In this document: in pieces, positions 14,499-28,120 of the stretch | Numbering within the stretch: the first letter of the stretch is position 1 | How the letters are laid out: the number at the start of each line of letters is the position of its first letter | Assembly (NCBI RefSeq): GCF_051020975.1 | Contig: NW_027478162.1 | Location: 19,840,001-19,904,000 of the forward strand | Length of the DNA stretch: 64,000 bases | Reading direction: 5' to 3' | Origin: Osmia lignaria lignaria | Lineage: Eukaryota; Arthropoda; Insecta; Hymenoptera; Megachilidae | Made by a program: the position numbers and the translations under genes | Notes under the pieces: generated by a model | Seen by the model: the letters and a program-made list of their open reading frames with translations, nothing else | Told to the model about the DNA's origin: nothing | Database searches by the model: none

Positions 14499-14499
14499 A
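14275..14499 (-). other. Units whose reverse-strand frame is extended by loss of TGATCAG
   Basis: Where GATCAG is changed to GATCGG, GATCTG or GATGAG, the reverse-strand TGA is lost and the apparent frame grows to 84 codons. GATCGG occurs at 14275, 18461, 19427 and others. GATCTG occurs at about 22 kb onward: 22647, 23613, 23935, 25867, 27155, 28765, 30053, 31660, 33592, 34880, 35202, 37778, 39063, 48724, 50328, 56440 and 59335. GATGAG occurs at 58050, 60945 and 62233. The variant is a useful subfamily marker; it is not evidence of coding. Confidence 0.8.
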
Positions 14500-16528
14500 A
14501 TATCTCGGAAACGAAGCGAGCTATGGCAAAATGTTAAGAGACCTTTTTTGTAGAGAATTAAGTTTCCTACTTTTTATGTTCTATGATATTTTTTCATCAG
14601 ATGCGTAGTTCTCGAGATATATCAAGATATTTAAAAGTTCCGAAGCCGCACCAACATAATAGAGATACAGAAACACCGTGGCCCCTTTCTTTGAGATAAC
14701 TCTGCACTATTGCGAGCTGTAAATGCCACTTCCAGCTTAGCTGTGCAGAAGAAGAACAACAAGAAGAAGAAATATCTCGAGATATGTCCGTCAGGCCCCT
14801 GCCCTTGAGATATATCTGCAAATATCTCGGAAACGAAGCGAGCTATGGCAAAATGTTAAGAGACCTTTTTTGTAGAGAATTATGTTTCCTACAATTTATG
14901 TTCTATGATATTTTTTGATCAGAAGCGTAGTTTTCTGGATATATCGAGATATTTAAAAGTTCCGAAGCCGCACCAACATAATAGAGATACAGAAACACCG
15001 TGGCCCCTTTCTTTGAGATAACTCTGCAATAGTGCGAGCCGCAAATGCCACTTCCAGCTTAGCTGTGCAGAAGAAGAACAACAAGAGGAAGAAATATCTC
15101 GAAATATGTCCGTCAGGCCCCTTCCCTTGAGATATATCTGCAAATATCTCGGAAACGAAGCGAGCTATGGCAAAATGTTAAGAGACCTTTTTTGTAGAGA
15201 ATTAAGTTTCCTACAATTTATGTTCTATGATATTTTTTGATCAGATGCGTAGTTCTCGAGATATATCAAGATATTTAAAAGTTCCGAAGCTGCACCAACA
15301 TAATAGAGGTACAGAAACACCGTGGCCTCTTTCTTTGAGATAACTCTGCACTAGTGCGAGCCGCAAATGCCACTTCCAGCTTAGCTGTGCAGAAGAAGAA
15401 CACCAAGAAGAAGAAATATCTCGAAATATGTCCGTCAGGCCCCTTCCCTTGAGATAAATCTGCAAATATCTCGGAAACGAAGCGAGCTATGGCAAAATGT
15501 TAAGAGACCTTTTTTGTAGAGAATTAAGTTTCCTACTTTTTATGTTCGATGATATTTTTTGATCAGATGCGTAGTTCTCGAGATATATCAAGATAATTAA
15601 AAGTTCCGAAGCTGCACCAACATAATAGAGGTACAGAAACACCGTGGCCTCTTTCTTTGAGATAACTCTGCACTATTGCGAGCTGCAAATGCCACTTCGA
15701 GCTTAGCTGTGCAGAAGAAGAACAACAAGAAGAAGAAATATCTCGAAATATGTCCGTCAGGCCCCTTCCCTTGAGATAAATCTGCAAATATCTCGGAAAC
15801 GAAGCGAGCTATGGCAAAATGTTAAGAGACCTTTTTTGTAGAGAATTATGTTTCCTACAATTTATGTTCTATGATATTTTTTGATCAGAAGCGTAGTTTT
15901 CGAGATATATCGAGATATTTAAAAGTTCCGAAGCCGCACCAACATAATAGAGATACAGAAACACCGTGGCCCCTTTCTTTGAGATAACTCTGCACTAGTG
16001 CGAGCCGCAAATGCCACTTCCAGCTTAGCTGTGCAGAAGAAGAACACCAAGAAGAAGAAATATCTCGAAATATGTCCGTCAGGCCCCTTCCCTTGAAATA
16101 AATATGCAAATATCTCGGAAACGAAGCGAGCTATGGCAAAATGTTAAGAGACCTTTTTTGTAGAGAATTAAGTTTCCTACTTTTTATGTTCTATGATATT
16201 TTTTGATCAGATGCGTAGTTCTCGAGATATATCAAGATATTTAAAAGTTCCGAAGCCGCACCAACATAATAGAGATACAGAAACACCGTGGCCCCTTTCT
16301 TTGAGATAACTGTGCACTAGTGCGAGCCGCAAATGCCACTTCCAGCTTAGCTGTGCAGAAGAAGAACAACAAGTAGAAGAAATATCTCGAAATATGTCCG
16401 TCAGGCCCCTTCCCTTGAGATAAATCTGCAAATATCTCGGAAACGAAGCGAGCTATTGCAAAATGTTAAGAGACCGTTTTTGTAGAGAATTATGTTTCCT
16501 ACTTTTTATGTTCTATGATATTTTTTGA

Positions 16529-18684
16529 TCAGACGCGTAGTTTTCGAGATATATCGAGATATTTAAAAGTTCCGAAGCCGCACCAACATAATAGAGATAC
16601 AGAAACACCGTGGCCCCTTTCTTTGAGATAACTCTGCACTAGTGCGAGCCGCAAATGCCACTTCCAGCTTAGCTGTGCAGAAGAAGAACAACAAGAAGAA
16701 GAAATATCTCGAAATACGTCCGTCAGGCCCGTTCCTTTGAGCTGAATCTGCAAATATCTCGGAAACGAAGCGAGCTATGGCAAAATGTTAAGAGACCTTT
16801 TTTGTAGAGAATTATGTTTCCTACAATTTATGTTCTATGATATTTTTTGATCAGAAGCGTAGTTTTCTGGATATATCGAGATATTTAAAAGTTCCGAAGC
16901 CGCACCAACATAATAGAGATACAGAAACACCGTGGCCCCTTTCTTTGAGATAACTCTGCAATAGTGCGAGCCGCAAATGCCACTTCCAGCTTAGCTGTGC
17001 AGAAGAAGAACAACAAGAAGAAGAAATATCTCGAAATATGTCCGTCAGGCCCCTTCCCTTGAGATATATCTGCAAATATCTCGGAAACGAAGCGAGCTAT
17101 GGCAAAATGTTAAGAGACCTTTTTTGTAGAGAATTAAGTTTCCTACTTTTTATGTTCTATGATATTTTTTGATCGGATGCGTAGTTCTCGAGATATATCA
17201 AGATATTTAAAAGTTCCGAAGCCGCACCAACATAATAGAGATACAGAAACACCGTGGCCCCTTTCTTTGAGTTAACTCTGCACTATTGCGAGCTGTAAAT
17301 GCCACTTCCAGCTTAGCTGTGCAGAAGAAGAACAACAAGAAGAAGAAATATCTCGAAATATGTCCGTCAGGCCCCTTCCCTTGAGATATATCTGCAAATA
17401 TCTCGGAAACGAAGCGAGCTATGGCAAAATGTTAAGAGACCTTTTTTGTAGAGAATTATGTTTCCTACAATTTATGTTCTATGATATTTTTTGATCAGAA
17501 GCGTAGTTTTCGAGATATATCGAGATATTTAAAAGTTCCGAAGCCGCACCAACATAATAGAGATACAGAAACACCGTGGCCCCTTTCTTTGAGATAACTC
17601 TGCACTAGTGCGAGCCGCAAATGCCAATTCCAGCTTAGCTGTGCAGAAGAAGAACACCAAGAAGAAGAAATATCTCGAAATATGTCCGTCAGGCCCCTTC
17701 CCTTGAAATAAATATGCAAATATCTCGGAAACGAAGCGAGCTATGGCAAAATGTTACGAGACCGTTTTTGTAGAGAATTATGTTTCCTACTTTTTATGTT
17801 CTATGATATTTTTTGATCAGACGCGTAGTTCTCGAGATATATCAAGATATTTAAAAGTTCCGAAGCCGCACCAACATAATAGAGATACAGAAACACCGTG
17901 GCCCCTTTCTTTGAGATAACTCTGCACTATTGCGAGCTGTAAATGCCACATCCAGCTTAGCTGTGCAGAAGAAGAACAACAAGAAGAAGAAATATCTCGA
18001 AATATGTCCGTCAGGCCCCTGCCCTTGAGATATATCTGCAAATATCTCGGAAACGAAGCGAGCTATGGCAAAATGTTAAGAGACCTTTTTTGTAGAGAAT
18101 TATGTTTCCTACAATTTATGTTCTATGATATTTTTTGATCAGAAGCGTAGTTTTCTGGATATATCGAGATATTTAAAAGTTCCGAAGCCGCACCAAGATA
18201 ATAGAGATACAGAAACACCGTGGCCCCTTTCTTTGAGATAACTCTGCAATAGTGCGAGCCGCAAATGCCACTTCCAGCTTAGCTGTGCAGAAGAAGAACA
18301 ACAAGAAGAAGAAATATCTCGAAATATGTCCGTCAGGCCCCTTCCCTTGAGATATATCTGCAAATATCTCGGAAACGAAGCGAGCTATGGCAAAATGTTA
18401 AGAGACCTTTTTTGTAGAGAATTAAGTTTCCTACTTTTTATGTTCTATGATATTTTTTGATCGGATGCGTAGTTCTCGAGATATATCAAGATATTTAAAA
18501 GTTCCGAAGCCGCACCAACATAATAGAGATACAGAAACACCGTGGCCCCTCTCTTTGAGATAACTCTGCACTATTGCGAGCTGCAAATGCCACTTCCAGC
18601 TTAGCTGTGCAGAAGAAGAACAACAAGAAGAAGAAATATCTCGAAATATGTCCGTCAGGCCCCTTCCCTTGAGATAAATCTGCA
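16529..18684 (+). repeat. Seven-monomer block, copy 2 (13-unit register)
   Basis: Second copy of the block at 12343-14498. The same 13-unit register is regained downstream, where 19749-20392 matches 15563-16206, including the AGATAATTAAAAG variant. The CCCTCTCTTTGAG monomer at 18461 is also repeated three units later at 19427. Confidence 0.9.
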
Positions 18685-21680
18685 AATATCTCGGAAACGA
18701 AGCGAGCTATGGCAAAATGTTAAGAGACCTTTTTTGTAGAGAATTAAGTTTCCTACTTTTTATGTTCGATGATATTTTTTGATCAGATGCGTAGTTCTCG
18801 AGATATATCAAGATATTTAAAAGTTCCGAAGCTGCACCAACATAATAGAGGTACAGAAACACCGTGGCCTCTTTCTTTGAGATAACTCTGCACTAGTGCG
18901 AGCCGCAAATGCCACTTCCAGCTTAGCTGTGCAGAAGAAGAACACCAAGAAGAAGAAATATCTCGAAATATGTCCGTCAGGCCCCTTCCCTTGAAATAAA
19001 TATGCAAATATCTCGGAAACGAAGCGAGCTATGGCAAAATGTTAAGAGACCTTTTTTGTAGAGAATTAAGTTTCCTACTTTTTATGTTCTATGATATTTT
19101 TTGATCAGATGCGTAGTTCTCGAGATATATCAAGATATTTAAAAGTTCCGAAGCCGCACCAACATAATAGAGATACAGAAACACCGTGGCCCCTTTCTTT
19201 GAGATAACTCTGCACTATTGCGAGCTGTAAATGCCACTTCCAGCTTAGCTGTGCAGAAGAAGAACAACAAGAGGAAGAAATATCTCGAAATATGTCCGTC
19301 AGGCCCCTTCCCTTGAGATATATCTGCAAATATCTCGGAAACGAAGCGAGCTATGGCAAAATGTTAAGAGACCTTTTTTGTAGAGAATTAAGTTTCCTAC
19401 TTTTTATGTTCTATGATATTTTTTGATCGGATGCGTAGTTCTCGAGATATATCAAGATATTTAAAAGTTCCGAAGCCGCACCAACATAATAGAGATACAG
19501 AAACACCGTGGCCCCTCTCTTTGAGATAACTCTGCACTATTGCGAGCTGCAAATGCCACTTCCAGCTTAGCTGTGCAGAAGAAGAACAACAAGAAGAAGA
19601 AATATCTCGAAATATGTCCGTCAGGCCCCTTCCCTTGAGATAAATCTGCAAATATCTCGGAAACGAAGCGAGCTATGGCAAAATGTTAAGAGACCTTTTT
19701 TGTAGAGAATTAAGTTTCCTACTTTTCATGTTCGATGATATTTTTTGATCAGATGCGTAGTTCTCGAGATATATCAAGATAATTAAAAGTTCCGAAGCTG
19801 CACCAACATAATAGAGGTACAGAAACACCGTGGCCTCTTTCTTTGAGATAACTCTGCACTACTGCGAGCTGCAAATGCCACTTCGAGCTTAGCTGTGCAG
19901 AAGAAGAACAACAAGAAGAAGAAATATCTCGAAATATGTCCGTCAGGCCCCTTCTCTTGAGATAAATCTGCAAATATCTCGGAAACGAAGCGAGCTATGG
20001 CAAAATGTTAAGAGACCTTTTTTGTAGAGAATTATGTTTCCTACAATTTATGTTCTATGATATTTTTTGATCAGAAGCGTAGTTTTCGAGATATATCGAG
20101 ATATTTAAAAGTTCCGAAGCCGCACCAACATAATAGAGATACAGAAACACCGTGGCCCCTTTCTTTGAGATAACTCTGCACTAGTGCGAGCCGCAAATGC
20201 CACTTCCAGCTTAGCTGTGCAGAAGAAGAACACCAAGAAGAAGAAATATCTCGAAATATGTCCGTCAGGCCCCTTCCCTTGAAATAAATATGCAAATATC
20301 TCGGAAACGAAGCGAGCTATGGCAAAATGTTAAGAGACCTTTTTTGTAGAGAATTAAGTTTCCTACTTTTTATGTTCTATGATATTTTTTGATCAGATGC
20401 GTAGTTCTCGAGATATATCAAGATATTTAAAAGTTCCGAAGCCGCACCAACATAATAGAGATACAGAAACACCGTGGCCCCTTTCTTTGAGATAACTCTG
20501 CACTATTGCGAGCTGTAAATGCCACTTCCAGCTTAGCTGTGCAGAAGAAGAACAACAAGAAGAAGAAATATCTCGAAATATGTCCGTCAGGCCCCTTCCC
20601 CTGAGATATATCTGCAAATATCTCGGAAACGAAGCGAGCTATGGCAAAATGTTAAGAGACCTTTTTTGTAGAGAATTAAGTTTCCTACTTTTTATGTTGT
20701 ATGATATTTTTTGATCAGATGCGTAGTTCTCGAGATATATCAAGATATTTAAAAGTTCCGAAGCCGCACCAACATAATAGAGATGCAGAAACACCGTGGC
20801 CCCTTTCTTTGAGATAACTCTGCACTAGTGCGAGCCGCAAATGCCACTTCCAGCTTAGCTGTGCAGAAGAAGAACACCAAGAAGAAGAAATATCTCGAAA
20901 TATGTCCGTCAGGCCCCTTCCCTTGAAATAAATATGCAAATATCTCGGAAACGAAGCGAGCTATGGCAAAATGTTAAGAGACCTTTTTTGTAGAGAATTA
21001 AGTTTCCTACTTTTTATGTTCTATGATATTTTTTGATCAGATGCGTAGTTCTCGAGATATATCAAGATATTTAAAAGTTCCGAAGCCGCACCAACATAAT
21101 AGAGATACAGAAACACCGTGGCCCCTTTCTTTGAGATAACTCTGCACTATTGCGAGCTGTAAATGCCACTTCCAGCTTAGCTGTGCAGAAGAAGAACAAC
21201 AAGAAGAAGAAATATCTCGAAATATGTCCGTCAGGCCCCTGCCCTTGAGATATATCTGCAAATATCTCGGAAACGAAGCGAGCTATGGCAAAATGTTAAG
21301 AGACCTTTTTTGTAGAGAATTATGTTTCCTACAATTTATGTTCTATGATATTTTTTGATCAGAAGCGTAGTTTTCGGGATATATCGAGATATTTAAAAGT
21401 TCCGAAGCCGCACCAACATAATAGAGATACAGAAACACCGTGGCCCCTTTCTTTGAGATAACTCTGCAATAGTGCGAGCCGCAAATGCCACTTCCAGCTT
21501 AGCTGTGCAGAAGAAGAACAACAAGAAGAAGACATATCTCGAAATATGTCCGTCAGGCCCCTTCCCTTGAGATATATCTGCAAATATCTCGGAAACGAGG
21601 CGAGCTATGGCAAAATGTTAAGAGACATTTTTTGTAGAGAATTATGTTTCCTACAATTTATGTTCTATGATATTTTTTGA

Positions 21681-24578
21681 TCAGAAGCGTAGTTTTCGAG
21701 ATATATCGAGATATTTAAAAGTTCCAAAGCCGCACCAACATAATAGAGATACAGAAACACCGTGGCCCCTTTCTTTGAGATAACTCTGCACTATTGCGAG
21801 CTGCAAATGCCACTTCCAGCTTAGCTGTGCAGAGGAAGAACAACAAGAAGAAGAAATATCTCGAAATATGTCCGTCAGGCCAGTTCCTTTGAGCTGAATC
21901 TGCAAATATCTCGGAAACGAAGCGAGCTATGGCAAAATGTTAAGAGACGTTTTTTGTAGAGAATTATGTTTCCAACAATTTAGGTTCTATGATATTTTTT
22001 GATCAGAAGCGTAGTTTTCGAGATATATCGAGATATTTAAAAGTTCCGAAGCCGCACCAACATAATAGAGATACAGAAACACCGTGGCCCCTTTCGTTGA
22101 GATAACTCTGCACTAGTGCGAGCCGCAAATGCCACTTCCAGCTTAGCTGTGCAGCAGAAGAACAACAAGAAGAAGAAATATCTCGAAATATGTCCGTCAG
22201 GCCACTTCCCTTGAGATAAATCTGCAAATATCTCGGAAACGAAGCGAGCTATGGCAAAATGTTAAGAGACCTTTTTTGTAGAGAATTATGTTTCCTACTT
22301 TTTATGTTCTATGATATTTTTTGATCAGACGCGTAGCTCTCGAGATATATCAAGATATTTAAAAGTTCCGAAATCGCACCAACATAATAGAGATACAGAA
22401 ACACCGTGGCCCCTCTCTTTGAGATAACGCTGCACTATTGCGAGCTGGAAATGCCACTTCCAGTTTAGCTGTGCAGAAGAAGAACAACAAGAAGAAGAAA
22501 TATCTCGAAATATGTCCGTCAGGCCCCTTCCCTTGAGATAAATCTGCAAATATCTCGGAAACGAAGAGAGCTATGGCAAAATGTTAAGAGACCTTTTGTG
22601 TAGAGAATTAAGTTTCCTACTTTTTATGTTCTATGATATTTTTTGATCTGATGCGTAGTTCTCGAGATATATCAAGATATTTAAAAGTTCCGAAGCCGCA
22701 CCAACATAATAGAGATACAGAAACACCGTGGCCCCTTTCTTTGAGATAACTCTGCACTATTGCGAGCTGTAAATGCCACTTCCAGCTTAGCTGTGCAGAA
22801 GAAGAACAACAAGAAGAAGAAATATCTCGAAATATGTCCGTCAGACCCCTTCCCTTGAGATAAATCTGCAAATATCTCGGAAACGAAGCGAGCTATGGTA
22901 AAATGTTAAGAGACCTTTTTTGTAGAGAATTAAGTTTCCTACTTTTTATGTTCTATGATATTTTTTGATCAGATGCGTAGTTCTCGAGATATATCAAGAT
23001 ATTTAAAAGTTCCGAAGCCGCACCAACATAATAGAGATACACAAACACCGTGGCCCCTTTCTTTGAGATAACTCTGCACTATTGCGAGCTGCAAATGCCA
23101 CTTCCAGCTTAGCTGTGCAGAGGAAGAACAACAAGAAGAAGAAATATCTCGAAATATGTCCGTCAGGCCAGTTCCTTTGAGCTGAATCTGCAAATATCTC
23201 GGAAACGAAGCGAGCTATGGCAAAATGTTAAGAGACGTTTTTTGTAGAGAATTATGTTTCCTACAATTTATGTTCTATGATATTTTTTGATCAGAAGCGT
23301 AGTTTTCGAGATATATCGAGATATTTAAAAGTTCCGAAGCCGCACCAACATAATAGGGATACAGAAACACCGTGGCCCCTTTCTTTGAGATAACTCTGCA
23401 GTATTGCGAGCTGTAAATGCCACTTCCAGCTTAGCTGTGCAGAAGAAGAACAACAAGAAGAAGAAATATCTCGAAATATGTCCGTCAGGCCCCTTCCCTT
23501 GAGATAAATCTGCAAATATCTCGGAAACGAAGAGAGCTATGGCAAAATGTTAAGAGACCTTTTTTGTAGAGAATTAAGTTTCCTACTTTTTATGTTCTAT
23601 GATATTTTTTGATCTGATGCGTAGTTCTCGAGATATATCAAGATATTTAAAAGTTCCGAAGCCGCACCAACATAATAGAGATACAGAAACACCGTGGCCC
23701 CTTTCTTTGAGATAACTCTGCACTATTGCGAGCTGTAAATGCCACTTCCAGCTTAGCTGTGCAGAAGAAGAACAACAAGAAGAAGAAATATCTCGAAATA
23801 TGTCCGTCAGGCCCCTTCCCTTGAGATAAATCTGCAAATATCTCGGAAACGAAGAGAGCTATGGCAAAATGTTAAGAGACCTTTTGTGTAGAGAATTAAG
23901 TTTCCTACTTTTTATGTTCTATGATATTTTTTGATCTGATGCGTAGTTCTCGAGATATATCAAGATATTTAAAAGTTCCGAAGCCGCACCAACATAATAG
24001 AGATACAGAAACACCGTGGCCCCTTTCTTTGAGATAACTCTGCACTATTGCGAGCTGTAAATGCCACTTCCAGCTTAGCTGTGCAGAGGAAGAACAACAA
24101 GAAGAAGAAATATCTCGAAATATGTCCGTCAGGCCAGTTCCTTTGAGCTGAATCTGCAAATATCTCGGAAACGAAGCGAGCTATGGCAAAATGTTAAGAG
24201 ACGTTTTTTGTAGAGAATTATGTTTCCTACAATTTATGTTCTATGATATTTTTTGATCAGAAGCGTAGTTTTCGAGATATATCGAGATATTTAAAAGTTC
24301 CGAAGCCGCACCAACATAATAGGGATACAGAAACACCGTGGCCCCTTTCTTTGAGATAACTCTGCACTATTGCGAGCTGTAAATGCCACTTCCAGCTTAG
24401 CTGTGCAGAAGAAGAACAACAAGAAGAAGACATATCTCGAAATATGTCCGTCAGGCCCCTTCCCTTGAGATATATCTGCAAATATCTCGGAAACGAGGCG
24501 AGCTATGGCAAAATGTTAAGAGACATTTTTTGTAGAGAATTATGTTTCCTACAATTTATGTTCTATGATATTTTTTGA
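21681..24578 (+). repeat. Long module, copy 1
   Basis: The monomer order here recurs from 24579 and from 32304. Ordered markers: TTCCAAAGCC with CCAGTTCCTTTGAGCTG; AATTTAGGTTC; GTGCAGCAGAAG; GACGCGTAGCTCTCG with CTCTCTTTGAG and ACGCTGCAC; GATCTGATG; ACACAAACACC. The monomer at 22325 begins like 25223 but ends like 25545, so this copy is one unit shorter after that point. Confidence 0.85.
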
Positions 24579-27476
24579 TCAGAAGCGTAGTTTTCGAGAT
24601 ATATCGAGATATTTAAAAGTTCCAAAGCCGCACCAACATAATAGAGATACAGAAACACCGTGGCCCCTTTCTTTGAGATAACTCTGCACTATTGCGAGCT
24701 GCAAATGCCACTTCCAGCTTAGCTGTGCAGAGGAAGAACAACAAGAAGAAGAAATATCTCGAAATATGTCCGTCAGGCCAGTTCCTTTGAGCTGAATCTG
24801 CAAATATCTCGGAAACGAAGCGAGCTATGGCAAAATGTTAAGAGACGTTTTTTGTAGAGAATTATGTTTCCTACAATTTAGGTTCTATGATATTTTTTGA
24901 TCAGAAGCGTAGTTTTCGAGATATATCGAGATATTTAAAAGTTCCGAAGCCGCACCAACATAATAGAGATACAGAAACACCGTGGCCCCTTTCGTTGAGA
25001 TAACTCTGCACTAGTGCGAGCCGCAAATGCCACTTCCAGCTTAGCTGTGCAGCAGAAGAACAACAAGAAGAAGAAATATCTCGAAATATGTCCGTCAGGC
25101 CACTTCCCTTGAGATAAATCTGCAAATATCTCGGAAACGAAGCGAGCTATGGCAAAATGTTAAGAGACCTTTTTTGTAGAGAATTATGTTTCCTACTTTT
25201 TATGTTCTATGATATTTTTTGATCAGACGCGTAGCTCTCGAGATATATCAAGATATTTAAAAGTTCCGAAGCCGCACCAACATAATAGAGATACAGAAAC
25301 ACCGTGGCCCCTCTCTTTGAGATAACGCTGCACTATTGCGCGCTGGAAATGCCACTTCCAGTTTAGCTGTGCAGAAGAAGAACAACAAGAAGAAGAAATA
25401 TCTCGAAATATGTCCGTTAGGCCCCTTCCCTTGAGATAAATCTGCAAATATCTCGGAAACGAAGCGAGCTATGGCAAAATGTTAAGAGACCTTTTTTGTA
25501 GAGAATTATGTTTCCTACAATTTATGTTCTATGATATTTTTTGATCAGAAGCGTAGTTTTCGAGATATATCGAGATATTTAAAAGTTCCGAAGCCGCACC
25601 AACATAATAGAGATACAGAAACACCGTGGCCCCTTTCTTTGAGATAACTCTGCAGTATAGCGAGCTGTAAATGCCACTTCCAGCTTCGCTGTGCAGAAGA
25701 AGAACAACAAGAAGAAGAAATATCTCGAAATATGTCCGTCAGGCCCCTTCCCTTGAGATAAATCTGCAAATATCTCGGAAACGAAGAGAGCTATGGCAAA
25801 ATGTTAAGAGACCTTTTGTGTAGAGAATTAAGTTTCCTACTTTTTATGTTCTATGATATTTTTTGATCTGATGCGTAGTTCTCGAGATATATCAAGATAT
25901 TTAAAAGTTCCGAAGCCGCACCAACATAATAGAGATACAGAAACACCGTGGCCCCTTTCTTTGAGATAACTCTGCACTATTGCGAGCTGTAAATGCCACT
26001 TCCAGCTTAGCTGTGCAGAAGAAGAACAACAAGAAGAAGAAATATCTCGAAATATGTCCGTCAGACCCCTTCCCTTGAGATAAATCTGCAAATATCTCGG
26101 AAACGAAGCGAGCTATGGTAAAATGTTAAGAGACCTTTTTTGTAGAGAATTAAGTTTCCTACTTTTTATGTTCTATGATATTTTTTGATCAGATGCGTAG
26201 TTCTCGAGATATATCAAGATATTTAAAAGTTCCGAAGCCGCACCAACATAATAGAGATACACAAACACCGTGGCCCCTTTCTTTGAGATAACTCTGCACT
26301 ATTGCGAGCTGCAAATGCCACTTCCAGCTTAGCTGTGCAGAGGAAGAACAACAAGAAGAAGAAATATCTCGAAATATGTCCGTCAGGCCAGTTCCTTTGA
26401 GCTGAATCTGCAAATATCTCGGAAACGACGCGAGCTATGGCAAAATGTTAAGAGACGTTTTTTGTAGAGAATTATGTTTCCTACAATTTATGTTCTATGA
26501 TATTTTTTGATCAGAAGCGTAGTTTTCGAGATATATCGAGATATTTAAAAGTTCCGAAGCCGCACCAACATAATAGGGATACAGAAACACCGTGGCCCCT
26601 TTCTTTGAGATAACTCTGCAGTATTGCGAGCTGTAAATGCCACTTCCAGCTTAGCTGTGCAGAAGAAGAACAACAAGAAGAAGAAATATCTCGAAATATG
26701 TCCGTCAGGCCCCTTCCCTTGAGATAAATCTGCAAATATCTCGGAAACGAAGAGAGCTATGGCAAAATGTTAAGAGACCTTTTTTGTAGAGAATTAAGTT
26801 TCCTACTTTTTATGTTCTATGATATTTTTTGATCTGATGCGTAGTTCTCGAGATATATCAAGATATTTAAAAGTTCCGAAGCCGCACCAACATAATAGAG
26901 ATACAGAAACACCGTGGCCCCTTTCTTTGAGATAACTCTGCACTATTGCGAGCTGCAAATGCCACTTCCAGCTTAGCTGTGCAGAAGAAGAACATCAAGA
27001 AGAAGAAATATCTCGAAATATGTCCGTCAGGCCCCTTCCCTTGAGATAAATCTGCAAATATCTCGGAAACGAAGAGAGCTATGGCAAAATGTTAAGAGAC
27101 CTTTTTTGTAGAGAATTAAGTTTCCTACTTTTTATGTTCTATGATATTTTTTGATCTGATGCGTAGTTCTCGAGATATATCAAGATATTTAAAAGTTCCG
27201 AAGCCGCACCAACATAATAGAGATACAGAAACACCGTGGCCCCTTTCTTTGAGATAACTCTGCACTATTGCGAGCTGTAAATGCCACTTCCAGCTTAGCT
27301 GTGCAGAAGAAGAACAACAAGAAGAAGACATATCTCGAAATATGTCCGTCAGGCCCCTTCCCTTGAGATATATCTGCAAATATCTCGGAAACGAGGCGAG
27401 CTATGGCAAAATGTTAAGAGACCTTTTTTGTAGAGAATTATGTTTCCTACAATTTATGTTCTATGATATTTTTTGA
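24579..27476 (+). repeat. Long module, copy 2
   Basis: It matches 32304-35201 at an offset of 7725 bp (24 units, less 3 bp for one 319-bp monomer between them). The match also extends two units upstream (23935-24578 with 31660-32303). Relative to copy 1 the offset is nine units up to 25223 and ten units from 25867, because the monomer at 25545 is extra. Differences from copy 3 are few, for example CTTCGCTGTG here and TTGCGATAAC there. Confidence 0.88.
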
Positions 27477-28120
27477 TCAGAAGCGTAGTTTTCGAGATAT
27501 ATCGAGATATTTAAAAGTTCCAAAGCCGCACCAACATAATAGAGATACAGAAACACCGTGGCCCCTTTCTTTGAGATAACTCTGCACTATTGCGAGCTGC
27601 AAATGCCACTTCCAGCTTAGCTGTGCAGAGGAAGAACAACAAGAAGAAGAAATATCTCGAAATATGTCCGTCAGGCCAGTTCCTTTCAGCTGAATCTGCA
27701 AATATCTCGGAAACGAAGCGAGCTATGGCAAAATGTTAAGAGACGTTTTTTGTAGAGAATTATGTTTCCTACAATTTAGGTTCTATGATATTTTTTGATC
27801 AGAAGCGTAGTTTTCGAGATATATCGAGATATTTAAAAGTTCCGAAGCCGCACCAACATAATAGGGATACAGAAACACCGTGGCCCCTTTCTTTGAGATA
27901 ACTCTGCACTAGTGCGAGCCGCAAATGCCACTTCCAGCTTAGCTGTGCAGAAGAAGAACAACAAGAAGAAGAAATATCTCGAAATATGTCCGTCAGGCCC
28001 CTTCCCTTGAGATATATCTGCAAATATCTCGGAAACGAAGCGAGCTATGGCAAAATGTTAAGAGACCTTTTTTGTAGAGAATTATGTTTCGTACAATTTA
28101 TGTTCTATGATATTTTTTGG

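Noticed and set aside
7513..21000. AATAAA polyadenylation signals in the TTGAAATAAATATGC monomer subtype
   Set aside because: The motif comes from a single substitution in a subset of satellite monomers and has no associated gene or transcript evidence.
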